From Impatiens glandulifera (taxonomy: Eukaryota > Streptophyta > Magnoliopsida > Ericales > Balsaminaceae), in contig NC_061862.1 of the NCBI RefSeq assembly GCF_907164915.1, positions 139,987,913-140,051,912 on the forward strand: a stretch of DNA of 64,000 nucleotides, in the 5' to 3' direction. Positions 11,500 through 22,692 of the stretch are shown one piece after another. A model generated the notes under the pieces. The model was not told the origin of the DNA. It saw only the letters and a program-made list of their open reading frames with translations, and searched no databases. Position 1 is the first letter of the stretch, and each line of letters begins with the position of its first letter. The position numbers and the translations under genes are program-made.

Positions 11500-12238
11500 T
11501 TAGTTGATCGTGGGTAGACGGATGCAAGCTTCAAGCAACTACTCAAGCATGGTATTAGACGTGCTTCAATTAGACTAACAAGTATAATGAAGTTAGATGC
11601 CCCCGTCTAATAGCAGTATCCATTAGACCATCGGGTCTAATGGAGTTAGACGACACGTCTAACTACGAATCCCTTCGGACTAATCTGAAGGAGTTAGACT
11701 GCATGTCTAACTTTCATATGTTAGACGACACGTCGAACTATGAATCCCTTCAGACTAATCTGAAGGAGTTAGCCTGCACGTCTAACTTTCATCTATTAAA
11801 CTGCAGGTCTAACTACGTCTTTATTAAACTGCATGTCTAACTACGTATCTGGTAGACTGCACGTCTTACTACGTATTTGTTAGACTGCACGTCTAAATAC
11901 ATCTCTATTAGACTGCACGTCTAACTTTCATTTGTTAGACGACACATCTAACTACGAATCTCTTCAGACTAATTTGAAGGAGTTAGACTGCACGTCTAAC
12001 TTCCATCTGTTAGATTGCATGTCTAACTACGTCTGTTACATAGCACGTCTAACTCAATGCGTCTAATATCCAGTAAGTCTAATGAACCTCATTCAGACTT
12101 AGTCTAATTTAACACGTTTTTAATACACCTGCACCAAAAACAATTAGACGGCTTAGTTTAAGTTTTATACAAACTCATCATCAAAATTTCATTAGTCTAT
12201 TATACTTTGACCCTTAGTCAATATAATTTGACCCAACA
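11500..12238 (-). mobile_element. Copia LTR remnant (TTAGACG family), minus strand
   Basis: In reverse complement it opens TGTTGGGTCAAATTATATTG at 12238, like the 3' LTR at 52,143. It carries the same array of TTAGAC...GTCTAA near-palindromes and reaches CTAGTTGATCGTGGGTAGACG-type sequence that matches the complement of about 52,898-52,918. The remaining part of the LTR is missing, and no PPT or internal region adjoins. It is a truncated LTR of the same Sirevirus-like family found at 50-53.7 kb. Confidence 0.8.
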
Positions 12239-13380
12239 TGTTCTGACATATTTAACACGTTTTTTACATGGTTAATACGTTTTCACACATCCAATACGCT
12301 TTTTACATGTTTAACATATTTTGACACATTTAACATTCTTTTATGTTTTGATACGTTAAACACGTTTTGACATGTTTAACACATTTTTGAACATGCGAAA
12401 ACGAGTTAAATGTGCCAAAAATATGAAAAATGTGTTAAATGTGTCAAAATATTTTAAACATGTAAAAAACGCGCTAAATGTGTCAAAATGTATTAATCAT
12501 GTAAAAAATGTGTTAAATATGTCAAAATGTGCTAAACATGTTACACATTTAAAAAAAAGTTAAACATGCCAAAAACGTGTTAAACGTGTCAAATCGTGAA
12601 AATATGTTTCATGTATACAAAACGTGTCCGAAACATAAAAAAAGTTAAATGTGCCTAAAACGTGTTTAATGTGTCAGAAACATGTTAAACGTGTTAAATA
12701 TGTCAAAACATGAAAAATATGTTAAACATGTTGAAAATGTGAAAAACATATTAAACGTGTCAAAAATGTGAAAACATGTGAAAAACGTGTCAAAACATGT
12801 TAAAACATGAAAAATGTATTAAATGTGTTAAAGGTGTGAAGATGTAAAAAACGTGTTAAACGTATAAAAAAATGTACCAAAACGTGTGAAAACGTGTCAA
12901 ATATATGAAAAATGTGTTAGATGTGTGAAAAATGTGTTAAATATGCCAAAAACATGTTAAATGTATTAAACGTGTAAAAAACGTGTGTAAAATATAAAAA
13001 ACGTGTTAAACGTATCAAAATGTGCCAAAACGTGTGAAAATGTGTTCAACGTGTTAAACGTGTGAAAAATGTGTTAATCATGCTAAATGTGTGAAGAATG
13101 TGAAAAACGTGTTAAACTTGTCAAAAACGTGTCAAAATATGTGAAAAAAATGTTAAACATGTCAAAATATGAAAAACGTTTGAAAACGTGATAAATGTAT
13201 GAAAAACGTGATAAACATTTCAAAAATGTGTTAAACGTGTTAAAAACGTGAAAAAGTATTAAACGTGTGAAAATGTGTTAAAAATGTTAAACGTGCCAAA
13301 AACTTGTTAAATGTGTTAAACGTATTAAACGTGCCAAAACGTGTGAATTGAATTAAAACGACTTATATATTTATTAAAAC
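12239..13380. repeat. ACGTGTTAAA-type satellite with strand switch
   Basis: Over 1.1 kb of short imperfect units such as AAAACGTGTTAAATGTGTC with variable length. From 12,239 to about 12,394 the top strand is the T-rich form (TTTAACACGTTTTTACATG). From about 12,395 on it is the A-rich complement form, so the array is inverted around that point. The short frame at 12372-12563 is a by-product of this repetition. No transposase or LTR is visible inside. Confidence 0.8.
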
Positions 13381-14234
13381 TAAAAACATATTAAGTGAGT
13401 CAAAATTGTTAAAAAAATTAGATACGTATGAATACGACATAAAGAATTAATTTCCACAAAAAATTGTAACTAAATAAACATATATGAAAAAATTGTCGAG
13501 ATTTAAGTTGAGGCGTGTTGGGCACTGTCCTTAGAGAGCCTACTCGAGTTAGTTACTCGTTGCGGTAGGATGTTAATGACGCTCTCTCTCTCTCTCATGA
13601 TTTAACAACTCTTCTCATTAATGCCACAATCTACTTAACGAGACTCATAGGATAATAGTTTTTGAATGCTCTCGAGAATATGGATTGATCTTTTGAAGAA
13701 ATCTATTTGTAATTTTTTCTATCTGTAGTATATGTATATAAAAATATACTAACAAGACGTTTTCTTAATGGATCAAAATTAATGCAAAATCAATCACAAA
13801 AATCAAGAGATTAGTAACGGTAATTAAAGATTTTAATTGATCACAATTAATTCAAATCAATCCCACAAATTAATAAATTAGTAATGGTAATTAAAGATTT
13901 AATTTAGGCTGTTATTTGTAAATCAGTAACATAATTTAAGGGATAATTAATCATACGTAAATCTTTAATTTGAATGTTGTAAATTAATTCCATAATTTAA
14001 GGGCTGATTAAATTAAAATAATAATTTAAAAATAACTAATATTAATATTTATTCAACAAAAACATGTTAAATGAATCAAATAATTGTTAAATTAATTAAA
14101 AACATGTTGAATAAGTCAAAAACATATTAAATTAGGTAAATGAATTAAATAATTGTTAAACAAATCAAATGTGTTAACCGAGACAAAAACGTATTAAATA
14201 TTAAACGAGTAAAAGAACGTAATAAATGTGTTAT
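13381..14234. other. No gene seen; AT-rich, diverged repeat edges
   Basis: The satellite fades into AT-rich DNA with more diffuse AAACATGTTAAAT variants near 14,060-14,230. A (TC)n run lies at about 13,580. Two similar AATTAATGGTAATTAAAGATTTAAT segments near 13,810 and 13,880 form a small direct repeat. Confidence 0.4.
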
Positions 14235-14356
14235 ATACTAAAATTTAGTTTGGGTTACCCAACCCATATTATTCATTAATATGGATTGGATAATGGGTTG
14301 AGAAAATTAAATTTGGGTTGAATATGGGTTGGGTTTACCCATTTGCACACCCCTAC
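14235..14356. mobile_element. hAT-like terminal fragment
   Basis: The sequence contains inverted AACCCATAT / ATATGGGTT motifs and finishes CCCATTTGCACACCCCTA, a typical right terminus of plant hAT-derived repeats (TAGGGGTGTGCAAA in reverse complement). I find no matching left terminus or TSD, so it is likely a truncated copy. Confidence 0.4.
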
Positions 14357-14604
14357 AGCAGACGCTGGGTGACGGCTTCGGAAGATGAAAAAACCGACGG
14401 TAAGGTCATCATTTTTTTGTATTATAGTTTATAATCTCTCGCTTATTCCTCTTTTCGGCTCGTGTTTTAGGTTGTAGCTGTCAGTCTTACTAATAAAAAT
14501 TTGATTAGCATCGGGATAAAGACCCACTGTAAGGTCATCCTTTTTTGTATTCGCTTATTTCCTTTTTTTCTGCTAGGGTTTTGGATTGTAGTTGTCAGTC
14601 TTGG

Positions 14605-16955
14605 GTACGTTTAAAGGTTAACACTGTAGCCCAACTGATAGTGGAGCTAAATGATGAATTTGATGATCGCCTTTACAGAGAGAGAGAATCATGTCAAGGA
14701 TCAACCTCTTACAGTCGAACCTGCCGCCGAACACAATTAATTTACCGACAACTGTGAAGTTTACTTATAGAAAGTACTTGAAAATATTGCAGTCATTGGG
14801 TCTGTTCATATATTTGATTTGAGTGGTTGTATAATTTACTAGTGAGTGGTCAAATCTTTTTTTATGTAAGATTATCATTTATTCTTTGAACAAGCTTTTA
14901 GTACTATAAAACTTTTTACCTATTCATTCATTCTGGAAATTTCAACATTGATTTTATTCTGCTCTACCTTAACTCCGTAGGAATCGAATAGCTGAACACC
15001 TTTATAGTTATTCTCCAGATGAAGCTCTAGGTCAAAAGTCGATTAAGGTTCCGATTGATGACCTAGATCTTCTTGTAGCCAACAATATCATGCAACGAGT
15101 GAGAACTGAATTGACCAATTTCCTGTCAAGCACAAAAATAGAGATAGATTTGTAGTTTTCGCAACCAACACACCTTTCTACGACGACACTTATAGGTATT
15201 ACATGCGCATAGAATGATTCACACCCATACCAAGAAACAAGGCCTTCATTCCAATGTACTGAGAATTTAGACACAAGCACGAGCTTTAGCCATCCCCAGC
15301 TCCCTTAGTAACCACTCCAAGTTATCATTGCCTCAATAAGTGATTAGGGTAATAGACCTGCCAACAATGATGCGTCAGGGTCTTGGTACTCGTCTTTTAA
15401 TGTTAACAGCAATAATAGTGCAAGAAGTTGTGGAAGTTTCAGCAGTAGTGTCGTTAATAAACATGACATGGATAATTGTTTCGATTATGAGAGGACTTGA
15501 CAATTGGAGAATTAGTTGGCCAAGGTAATTAACTTTTTCTTTTAATTCCTTTGTTAGTCGTTACTTTTTTTTCACCTTAGATCCTTTCATCCTATATACA
15601 TACATACATGCAAAATATGAATCTTCATCTATTAAACATTTTTAAAATCGATATTGCATATCTTTATGATATACGGCTAAGGGGACGAGAAAGGCACTCT
15701 ATTCTAGCACGAGCCCTGGTTCGAAAACCAGCCTATCATCCACGAGGAGTTTCAAAATACATGCATCAGAAGGGACTGCACAGAAGCGAAAATCAGAGAC
15801 ATTAAAGACGGGAATTGGGACTCACTCTTGAGAAAAAATCCAGAAGGACAGAGGATACTTGATCATATAAGTAATATACAACTACTCGACAGACCGAATA
15901 TTCATGAATGGAAAGCTGAGGACAATGGGAAGCTGACATCGAAGAAAATATGGGAGGTAACACGGGAAAAAGCACAGAAAGTAGAATAGGCTCCTCTTGT
16001 ATGGTCAACGAAGATTATCCCTAGACATCAGTTCATCATATGGCTCGCCTTTTGGGAAAGACTCAGCACTCGTGATTGTATCAGCAAGTATATGAGCATC
16101 CCGGACACGAACTGCCTTCTATGTAGAGGAAATGAAGAAACCATAGATCACCTATTCGGGAGTTGTTGTATTGCTTTAGAGCTTTGGGACAGATTCTATA
16201 AAAGCCTAGAGTTGATCAGTTTCCTGAGCGAATGTAATGAAATCAAAGATGCAGCACTACTCAAAGCCAAGGGAAATAGATTTGCAACAAGCGTGTTCAA
16301 GTACGGCTTTAGAGCTGTGGTGTATAACATTTGGCAAGAACGGAATTCAAGGGTATATGGCAGAACCCGCAGGAGCGTTGAAGAGTTATGGAAAGATATT
16401 GTATTAGATTGCAGCGCCCTCGCGGGAACGTGGACAAGAATTCCAAGCACGGAGTAGAACTGGAATATCTATAGGACTGGAATTTACCATTTTTTAAACT
16501 CACTAGAATTAAAAACATTGTAATCAGATAATTCATTTACGTTTTTAGCTTTTTAGCTTTTATTTAGAATGTTATGACTTCAAAATCATTCTAGGCATGT
16601 CTATAATGATCTCTTAAACTCGTGGGTTTTTTCCCACTTTTGGAAATTTTTAATGAAATGACGTTAAGTGGTTTTTCTCAAAAAAAAACATTTTTAAAAT
16701 AAATGAATAAATTGCTTTTATCTTTCTTAAGTTGTTGTAAGTTTCATAAGGGCGAAGATATGAAAGGTAAAGACTAATTCAATGCTTGTAGGAAATAAAT
16801 TCAAATTTGAGAGAACAATTATCTTTTTAATCAGTTGTTGCTTTCCTATTTATTGTTTTAATATGTGTTCATATGTTGATCTTATTGGTACACTATTGCA
16901 AGTTCTTAGGGCACTGTCTACCATGTTTGTCTACCATGTTTTGTGGTATTTTTTT
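14605..16955 (+). pseudogene. PAS-domain Raf-like MAPKKK pseudogene
   Basis: The decayed coding pieces are collinear with the plant Raf-like MAPKKKs that have an N-terminal PAS domain (Arabidopsis RAF7-RAF11 group). At 14,770-14,841 is KYLKILQS then VHIFDLSGCIIY, the PAS start. At 14,981-15,240 come AEHLYSYSPDEALGQ, VANNIMQRV and FATNTPFYDDD, the PAS core. At 15,250-15,524 are a SSS-rich linker and DLTIGELVGQ, the lead-in to the kinase glycine loop. At 16,910-16,950 is GTVYH...LWY, the glycine-loop end. Intron 1 (14,842-14,980) keeps GTGAGT...CCGTAG. The second donor is AAG|GTAATT at 15,525. Tryptophan-to-stop changes, frameshifts and a 13-bp duplication (GTCTACCATGTTT) kill it. The kinase body is absent. 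Its intact parent would be a cytoplasmic signalling kinase. Confidence 0.8.
15649..16688 (+). mobile_element. 5'-truncated LINE inside a pseudogene intron, with TSD
   Basis: Same LINE family as at 5.2 and 28-37 kb, starting within the AAG-rich LRSDIADLYDIRLG segment. The frame at 16,092-16,457 preserves the zf-RVT motif CLLCRGNEETIDHLFGSCC and the NIWQERN block. The 3' end is the shared TTTTTAATGAAATGACG tail plus an A-run. AAACATTTTTAAAAT occurs at 15,634-15,648 and 16,686-16,700, a 15-bp target-site duplication. It lies between the second and third recognisable exons of the MAPKKK pseudogene, in sense orientation. Confidence 0.9.
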
Positions 16956-16959
16956 CATT

Positions 16960-17760
16960 AACTATAATAAATTGCAAAGTTTAACAGCACTAGTACATTA
17001 CAACATAATTTACGAACTTGAATAAAATTTTGAATGAATATTTTATACTAATTACAACATTATTTTTAACTTATTTATATCCTATAAAATTTTAAGTTTA
17101 GGAATGAGTTCAGAAACATAATTTATTATAATGTAATTTATAACATTTTTATAACAAAAATATTCACAAATTTTGCAACTTTTTTAATTTTAAAATAAAT
17201 TCAATTAATTGATTTATCAATCCCTAATTTAATATATTAATTATATTTTAATAAATATCTAAATATAAATAAATGCTTAATATAAAGATATTATATAATT
17301 GTATCCACTAATATCACCTAAACATCAAACAAAATTACAAAATTTTAACATTCAATTAGAAAGTTATTTTCTTCTAAATAACAATCATTCAAAATGGGAT
17401 ATAATTATAATTTTCCTATTTCAAAACATACATCACCCTTCAAAATCTGATTCAAATATGATCTCCAAACTTCCAAAATCTAGTTCAAATATCAACTTCA
17501 AAGTTTATTGTTCAAAACAATTGAAAACAAATAAATTAACAAATATCAAATTTAAAAACTTCTTGTTCAAAGAAAATTGAAAGAAAATAAATTAATGTTT
17601 AAGACTTCAACTGTTTGAATTCTCTCATCAACAAAGTTTAATTATGGACATAATATATAAATTCTATGTAGATTTAATTCATACTCATTTGAACCTTCGT
17701 TTGTTAGAATCTCTATCATATAAATCATCTCAGGTTAACCTATACATACTCTATTAAAAA
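16960..17760. other. No gene seen; very AT-rich
   Basis: AT-rich sequence with a frame at 17,299-17,580 that is Asn/Lys/Ile/Ser-rich and built from imperfect repeats of TTCAAATAT/CTTCAAA. I take that frame to be non-coding. If 16,988 is the left end of the CACTA candidate, this is its interior. Confidence 0.4.
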
Positions 17761-17767
17761 AACCTCT

Positions 17768-17955
17768 ATACCAATCGGTAAACCGATCAATAATATTTTG
17801 ATTACCAATCGGTATAAGGAAATATCGATTGGAGTTAATCCGATCGCACTAATCACTATAAACTCTCTCAGTATTACAAATTCAAGACATGCTATTGGAC
17901 TTTAACCAATCGGTATAGGATAGTACCGATTGAAATCTAACTAATTGGTATAGGG
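17768..17955. repeat. CCAATCGGTAT subterminal-type repeats (left cluster)
   Basis: Several copies of ACCAATCGGTATA and its complement ACCGATTG lie in both orientations within 190 bp. The same motifs recur at 23,640-23,950 on the far side of the copia element, so both clusters belong to one interrupted repeat. Such motifs bind transposase in CACTA elements. That function is inferred here. Confidence 0.55.
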
Positions 17956-18001
17956 TAATACCTAAACAAAAAAAGTAGGCCGACGATGATGATAAGAAAC
18001 C

Positions 18002-18322
18002 CTAACCCACCTTGCTTTTCCTAATGCACCTTATAAACTCAAATTGAGAGAATACCCTGAACATAATTCCTACAAAGAGATACTCCAATTGTAGCTTCCA
18101 TAATACAGAAATGTATAGATAGAGCAATGATGTAGTAGAAAAGACATGATAGAACATACCGGGCTTGGGGAAATTGAGAATTACACAGATCACAGAAGCA
18201 ATACGGTCTAGGTGGTCATCTTTGTGGTCGAGATCGGATGATCCTAAAGTATCCATCGCATACTTAAGATATATAATTACCCGAAAGGTAAGGCTGAAAA
18301 GTTCTTTGATTTGGTCGGCCAT
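18002..18322 (-). CDS. Hypothetical small ORF, possible captured exon
   Basis: An open frame of 106 codons starts MADQIKELFSLTFRVIIYLK on the minus strand. The first ~54 codons look protein-like (YAMDTLGSSD, IASVICVILNFPKP), and just after FPKP there is CCCG|GTATGT, a good splice donor. The real exon may therefore end near 18,160, with the rest being intron read-through. I do not recognise the family. It lies within the candidate CACTA element, a class known to capture host gene fragments, next to the left edge of the copia insertion. It may be a captured exon or a small host gene now split by the retrotransposon. Confidence 0.3.
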   Translation of the reverse strand: MADQIKELFSLTFRVIIYLKYAMDTLGSSDLDHKDDHLDRIASVICVILNFPKPGMFYHVFSTTSLLYLYISVLWKLQLEYLFVGIMFRVFSQFEFIRCIRKSKVG

Positions 18323-18426
18323 GACAAGTAAAGTTGCGGATTAACTGTACATTCCACAATATGGTTTTCTTAAAATTGCCTTTTCATGTATTAAGCCACA
18401 TATCAAATAAATAAATATATATATAT

Positions 18427-18693
18427 TGTTGAATAGACTTGAATAGTTGGGCCTTCTTAATGGGCCGGCCCAATTCTCTATTTGTTAGGATTTCTGTATT
18501 AGGGTTTTAGGGGACCGAGTGTTATATAAACTCGTGTTATAACCATAATTTGTCATATCATCTCTGTAAAACAATCTTCTCAATAATAATCTCTCTCTTT
18601 TGGGTGGACGTAGCCAAGTTCTATCTTGTTGAACCACGTTAAATCTTTGTTCTTCTTATTTTTTACGTCATTCTCACGCGTTCCGTTATAACA
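18427..18693 (+). repeat. 5' LTR of copia element
   Basis: 267 bp, TGTTGAATAG...TTATAACA. Contains TATATAAA at 18,523-18,530, the likely promoter, and an AATAATAAT stretch that may serve polyadenylation. It is the counterpart of 23,086-23,378. Confidence 0.9.
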
Positions 18694-18696
18694 AAA

Positions 18697-18710
18697 TGGT
18701 ATCAGAGCTT
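18697..18710 (+). other. Primer-binding site (initiator Met tRNA)
   Basis: TGGTATCAGAGCTT begins three bases after the 5' LTR. This is the standard copia PBS complementary to the 3' end of plant initiator tRNA-Met. Confidence 0.9.
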
Positions 18711-18742
18711 CAGGCTATTCGATTGTTTATTCTTCAACTGAG

Positions 18743-21700
18743 ATGGCAGCAGTGAACATTAAAATCGACAAGTTCACGGGGAGAAACAGTTTTAGCATAT
18801 GGCAGATCAAGATGTGGGCTTTGCTGAAACAACAGGGCCTATGGGGGCACTGAAAGTGTCATCAGAAGTAGATATAACTACTGAGATGGCCATCCTGGAG
18901 GAGAAGGCGCATTCAATAATAATGTTGTGTCTTGCAGATGATGTTATCATTGAGGTCTCAGAGTAGGAGAAGGCCACTGAGTTATGGTTGAAGTTGGAGA
19001 GTCTTTATATGACGAAGTCACTCACCAATAAGTTGCTTCTGAAGCAACGTTTGTTCACTCTACGAATGCAGGAAGGTATGCAAATCAGAGAACACCTAGA
19101 TCAATTGAATTCTATTATATTAGAATTAAGAAATATTGATGTTAAGGTTGATGATGAAGATGCTGCATTATTAGTATCTTTGCCTCCATCATATGAATAT
19201 TTTGTTCAGTCTTTCATTGTTGGGAAAGATACAGTAAATTTGGAAGATGTCAGGTCTGCGTTTCATTCAAGGGATCTACTTCATATGGCGTCTAGTACAA
19301 TTACAGATAGTCAAGATTCAGGGTTGTTTACCAGTGGAAGTAATGGGCGAAGGAAAGAGAAGAAACGCGACAAGTTGGTTACTTCAAAGGGTCCTAAGCT
19401 GACTGATATCTGTAATTACTGCAAAGAGAAAAGACATTGAAAGAATGAATGCCCTTTGAAGAAAAATCCACAAAAATTTGATTCTGGTTCTGCAGCTGTT
19501 GCAGAAGATAATATATTATCTGACGATGACATTGCTCTAGTGGTAGATGGTCATACCCATCAAACTGATGCATGGGTTCTTGATTCTAGAGCTTCGTATC
19601 ATATTTTCCCTCGAAGAGATTGATTTGAATCTTACAAACAGGTAGATGGTGGCAGTGTTTCTATGGCTAATAGTTCTGTTTGTAAGGCAGTTGGGATTGG
19701 CTCAATCATGATCAGGACACACAATGGTAGATTCTGTGCACTAAATGAGGTTAGACATGTTCAACTTATCACTAAGAACTTGATATCTCTAAGTGTGTTA
19801 TATAGTAAAGGATGTTGGTTCAACGGTGAAAGTGGAGTTCTGAATGTCTGCAAGGGTTCTGATGTTATTCTGAAAAGTGTTAAGAATGGTACTTTATATT
19901 TGTTGCAAGGTTCTACTGTCTCAAGTTCTGTTTCTGTTGCATCCTCAGAGATTCACAAGGATGATATGACTAAACTTTGGCATATGAGGCTTGGTCATAT
20001 GAGTGAAAGGGAGATGCAGATTCTAGCAAAGGAGGATCTTCTTGGAGGTCACAAGATCACGAGTCTTGACTTCTATGAGCATTGTGTTTTTGGGAGACTA
20101 CATTGCAACAAGTTTCCAAAGGCTATTCACACGACAAAAGACACACTTGATTATACCCATTCAGATTGTTGGGGTCCAGCTAGCGTTGAATCTATTGGAG
20201 GTCAGAGATACTTCTTGACAATTATTGATGATTTTTCAAGAATGACTTGGTTGTTTGTCATGAGAAATAAAGGAGAAGCCTTTAGATATTTCAAAGAATA
20301 GAAAACGTTGGTGGAAAATCAAACTGGAAAGAAAATCAAAAGGTTGCGAACTAACAATAGTCTGGAGTTTTGTTCATTTGATTTCAATCAGTTCTGCAAG
20401 GATGTAGGGATTGCTCGACATCACACGGTAAGGCATACGCCATAGCAAAACGAAATAGATGAAAGAATGAACCAGACATTACTGGAAAGAGAGAGGTGCA
20501 TGCTCTCTAATGCAAAGATTGATAAAAGTTTTTGGGCAGCGGCGGTGACTACATCATGTTATTTGAAAACTTGTGGGCCTCACACTGGGATTAACTGCAA
20601 AACACCTAACGAGGTATGGTCTGGAAAATTTCCTGATTACTCTAGTCTAAAAGTCTTTGGTTGCATAGTTTATTATCATGTTAGTGACGGTAAACTAGAG
20701 CTAAGAGCGAAGAAAGGAGTATTTGTGGGCTATAGAGATGGTGTAAAAGGATACAAAATATGGTCTCCATCTAAAAAAAGAGTTATTCTGAGTAGAAAAA
20801 TCATTTTTGATGAGAACTCTATACTTAACTGTATTGAGAAATCAGTAGAAGAAAGCATTAGTGCTAATAAATAGGTGGAGTTAGAAACTACTTTACAAAA
20901 TGAAAAAGAACCTCACATTGAGGGTCAGCTGTCAAAGTCTGAACAATTAGATTCTCAACCGTCTAAAGTTATTCATGAGAGTGTAGCTGAAGGTCGGTTA
21001 AGGAGGATTTGATTTACACCACCTCAGAGATACAGTTATGAAGATATGGTTGGTTATGCACTACAGGTTGTTGAGGAGGAAGTGAATACATCTGTACCAT
21101 CCAGTTACAAAGAAGTTGTATCAAAGTTTGAAGTTGCGCAGTGGTTCACAACAATGGGAGATGAGATGGAATCACTTCACAAAAATCATATTTAGGAGTT
21201 AGTCTCTTTGCCTATAGGGAGAAAGGTTATTACCTGCAAATGGGTTTTCAAGAAAAAAGAATGTATAACAGCGGTTGAAGGAGTCAAGTTTAAGGCTCGA
21301 GTTGTTGTAAGAGGGTTCAATCAAAAGGAGGGAGTAGACTATAATGAAATTTTCTCACCAGTAGTCAAACATACTTCTATCAGGGTGTTACTAGCAATAG
21401 TGACACGTCAGGATTTGGAGCTCGAACAACTTGATGTGAAAATAACCTTTCTTCATGGAGAGTTAGAGGAAGAAATATACATGACTCAGCCAGAAGGTTT
21501 CCAAGTTCCAAGAAAGGAAAAATATGTTTCCAAGTTGAAGAAGTCTTTATACGGACTTAAACAGTCTCCAAGGCAGTAGTATAAGAGGTTTGACAACTTT
21601 ATGATGTCTCTTAACTACAAGAGGAGTGCATATGACTATTGTGTATATTACAACAAGTTGAAGGATGACTCGTTCATCTACCTAGTCCTGTATATAGATG

Positions 21701-22649
21701 ACATGTTGGTAGCAGCAAAGAGAAAAACAGATGTTCAGAAGCTAAAAGATCTTCTAAAAGCTGAGTTTGAGATGAAAGATCTAGGAACAGCTCGGAAAAT
21801 TCTAGGAATGGAGATTTTTGAGATAGAGTCCAGAAGAAACTTTTCTTATCACAAAAAGGATACATTGAGAAGGTGTTGTTAAGGTTTGGGATGTCATCAA
21901 CTAAACCTATAGGTATACCCTATGCTACTAATATTCATCTTACTACTTTGTTTGCTCCTCAAACAGATGACAAAAAAAAGTATATGACTCAAGTTCCTTA
22001 TTCTATTGCAATATGGAGTTTGATGTATGCTATGGTTTGTACAAGACCAGATCTGGCACAGGCAGTGAGTGTTGTGAGCAGATTTATGGTACAACCAGGG
22101 AAGGAGCATTGGCAAGTTGTGAAGAGGATATTGAGGTATCTACGGAGAACTTTTGATGTTGGTCTCATATATGGAGGTGATACACAATGTCTGATTACGG
22201 GGTATTCAGATTCTGATTATGCTGGAGACATTGATAGTAGGAGATCTATGACTGATTATGTATTTACTCTTGGGGGCTCAGTTGTTAGTTGGAAAGCGAC
22301 TCTACAACCTACTGTGACTTTGTCTACAACAGAAGAAGAGTACATGGAATTAACAGAAGCTGCTAAAGAGGAAATATGGATGAAAGGAATAATTAGTGAT
22401 CTGGGCCTACATCAGGATCAAACAACTGTCTTCTGTTATTGTCTGAGTGCTATATGCTTAGCCAAAGATCAAGTTCATCATGAACGGACTTAGCATATTG
22501 ACGTGCAATATCATTTCCTAAGGACTGAGAAGAAGAAAAATGTGAAAAAGGTAGGAACTACTGACAATCCTACTGATATGTTCACTAAGATAGTTCCTCA
22601 TAGCAAGTTCCAACATTGTTTGGACTTGCTTAACGTTAGAAACTGTTAG
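18743..22649 (+). pseudogene. Copia gag-pol polyprotein, broken
   Basis: The frame starts MAAVNIKIDKFTG (gag), with a one-base loss in a G-run near 18,845. Gag continues to a CNYCKEKRH...C zinc knuckle at 19,415-19,455 that now holds a stop in place of Trp. Next come the protease region (AWVLDSRASYHI, with the usual DSGA changed to DSRA), GAG-pre-integrase with LWHMRLGHMSE, the integrase core (HSDCWGPA, DDFSRMTWLFV), the RT with FHGELEEEIYMTQPEGF and catalytic YIDDM near 21,690, and RNase H (GYSDSDYAGD). It ends NVRNC at 22,649. I count about nine in-frame stops, mostly TGG to TAG/TGA or CAG to TAG, plus a frameshift near 21,845. Mobilisation would need trans help. Confidence 0.92.
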
Positions 22650-22692
22650 TTGTCCTAGGGAAATTTTAGAAGAGAGAGATATAGAAGATTAA

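Noticed and set aside
12372..12563. 63-codon open frame with repeated MSK/VKN peptides
   Set aside because: It is a translation of the ACGTGTTAAA satellite.
16985..16990. Exact CACTA target-site duplication
   Set aside because: The three bases before CACTAG (CAG) and after TAGTG (ATA) differ, so the left boundary is unproven.
17299..17580. 93-codon Asn/Lys/Ile-rich frame
   Set aside because: AT-rich low-complexity DNA with short direct repeats. No homology recognised and no codon-usage signal.
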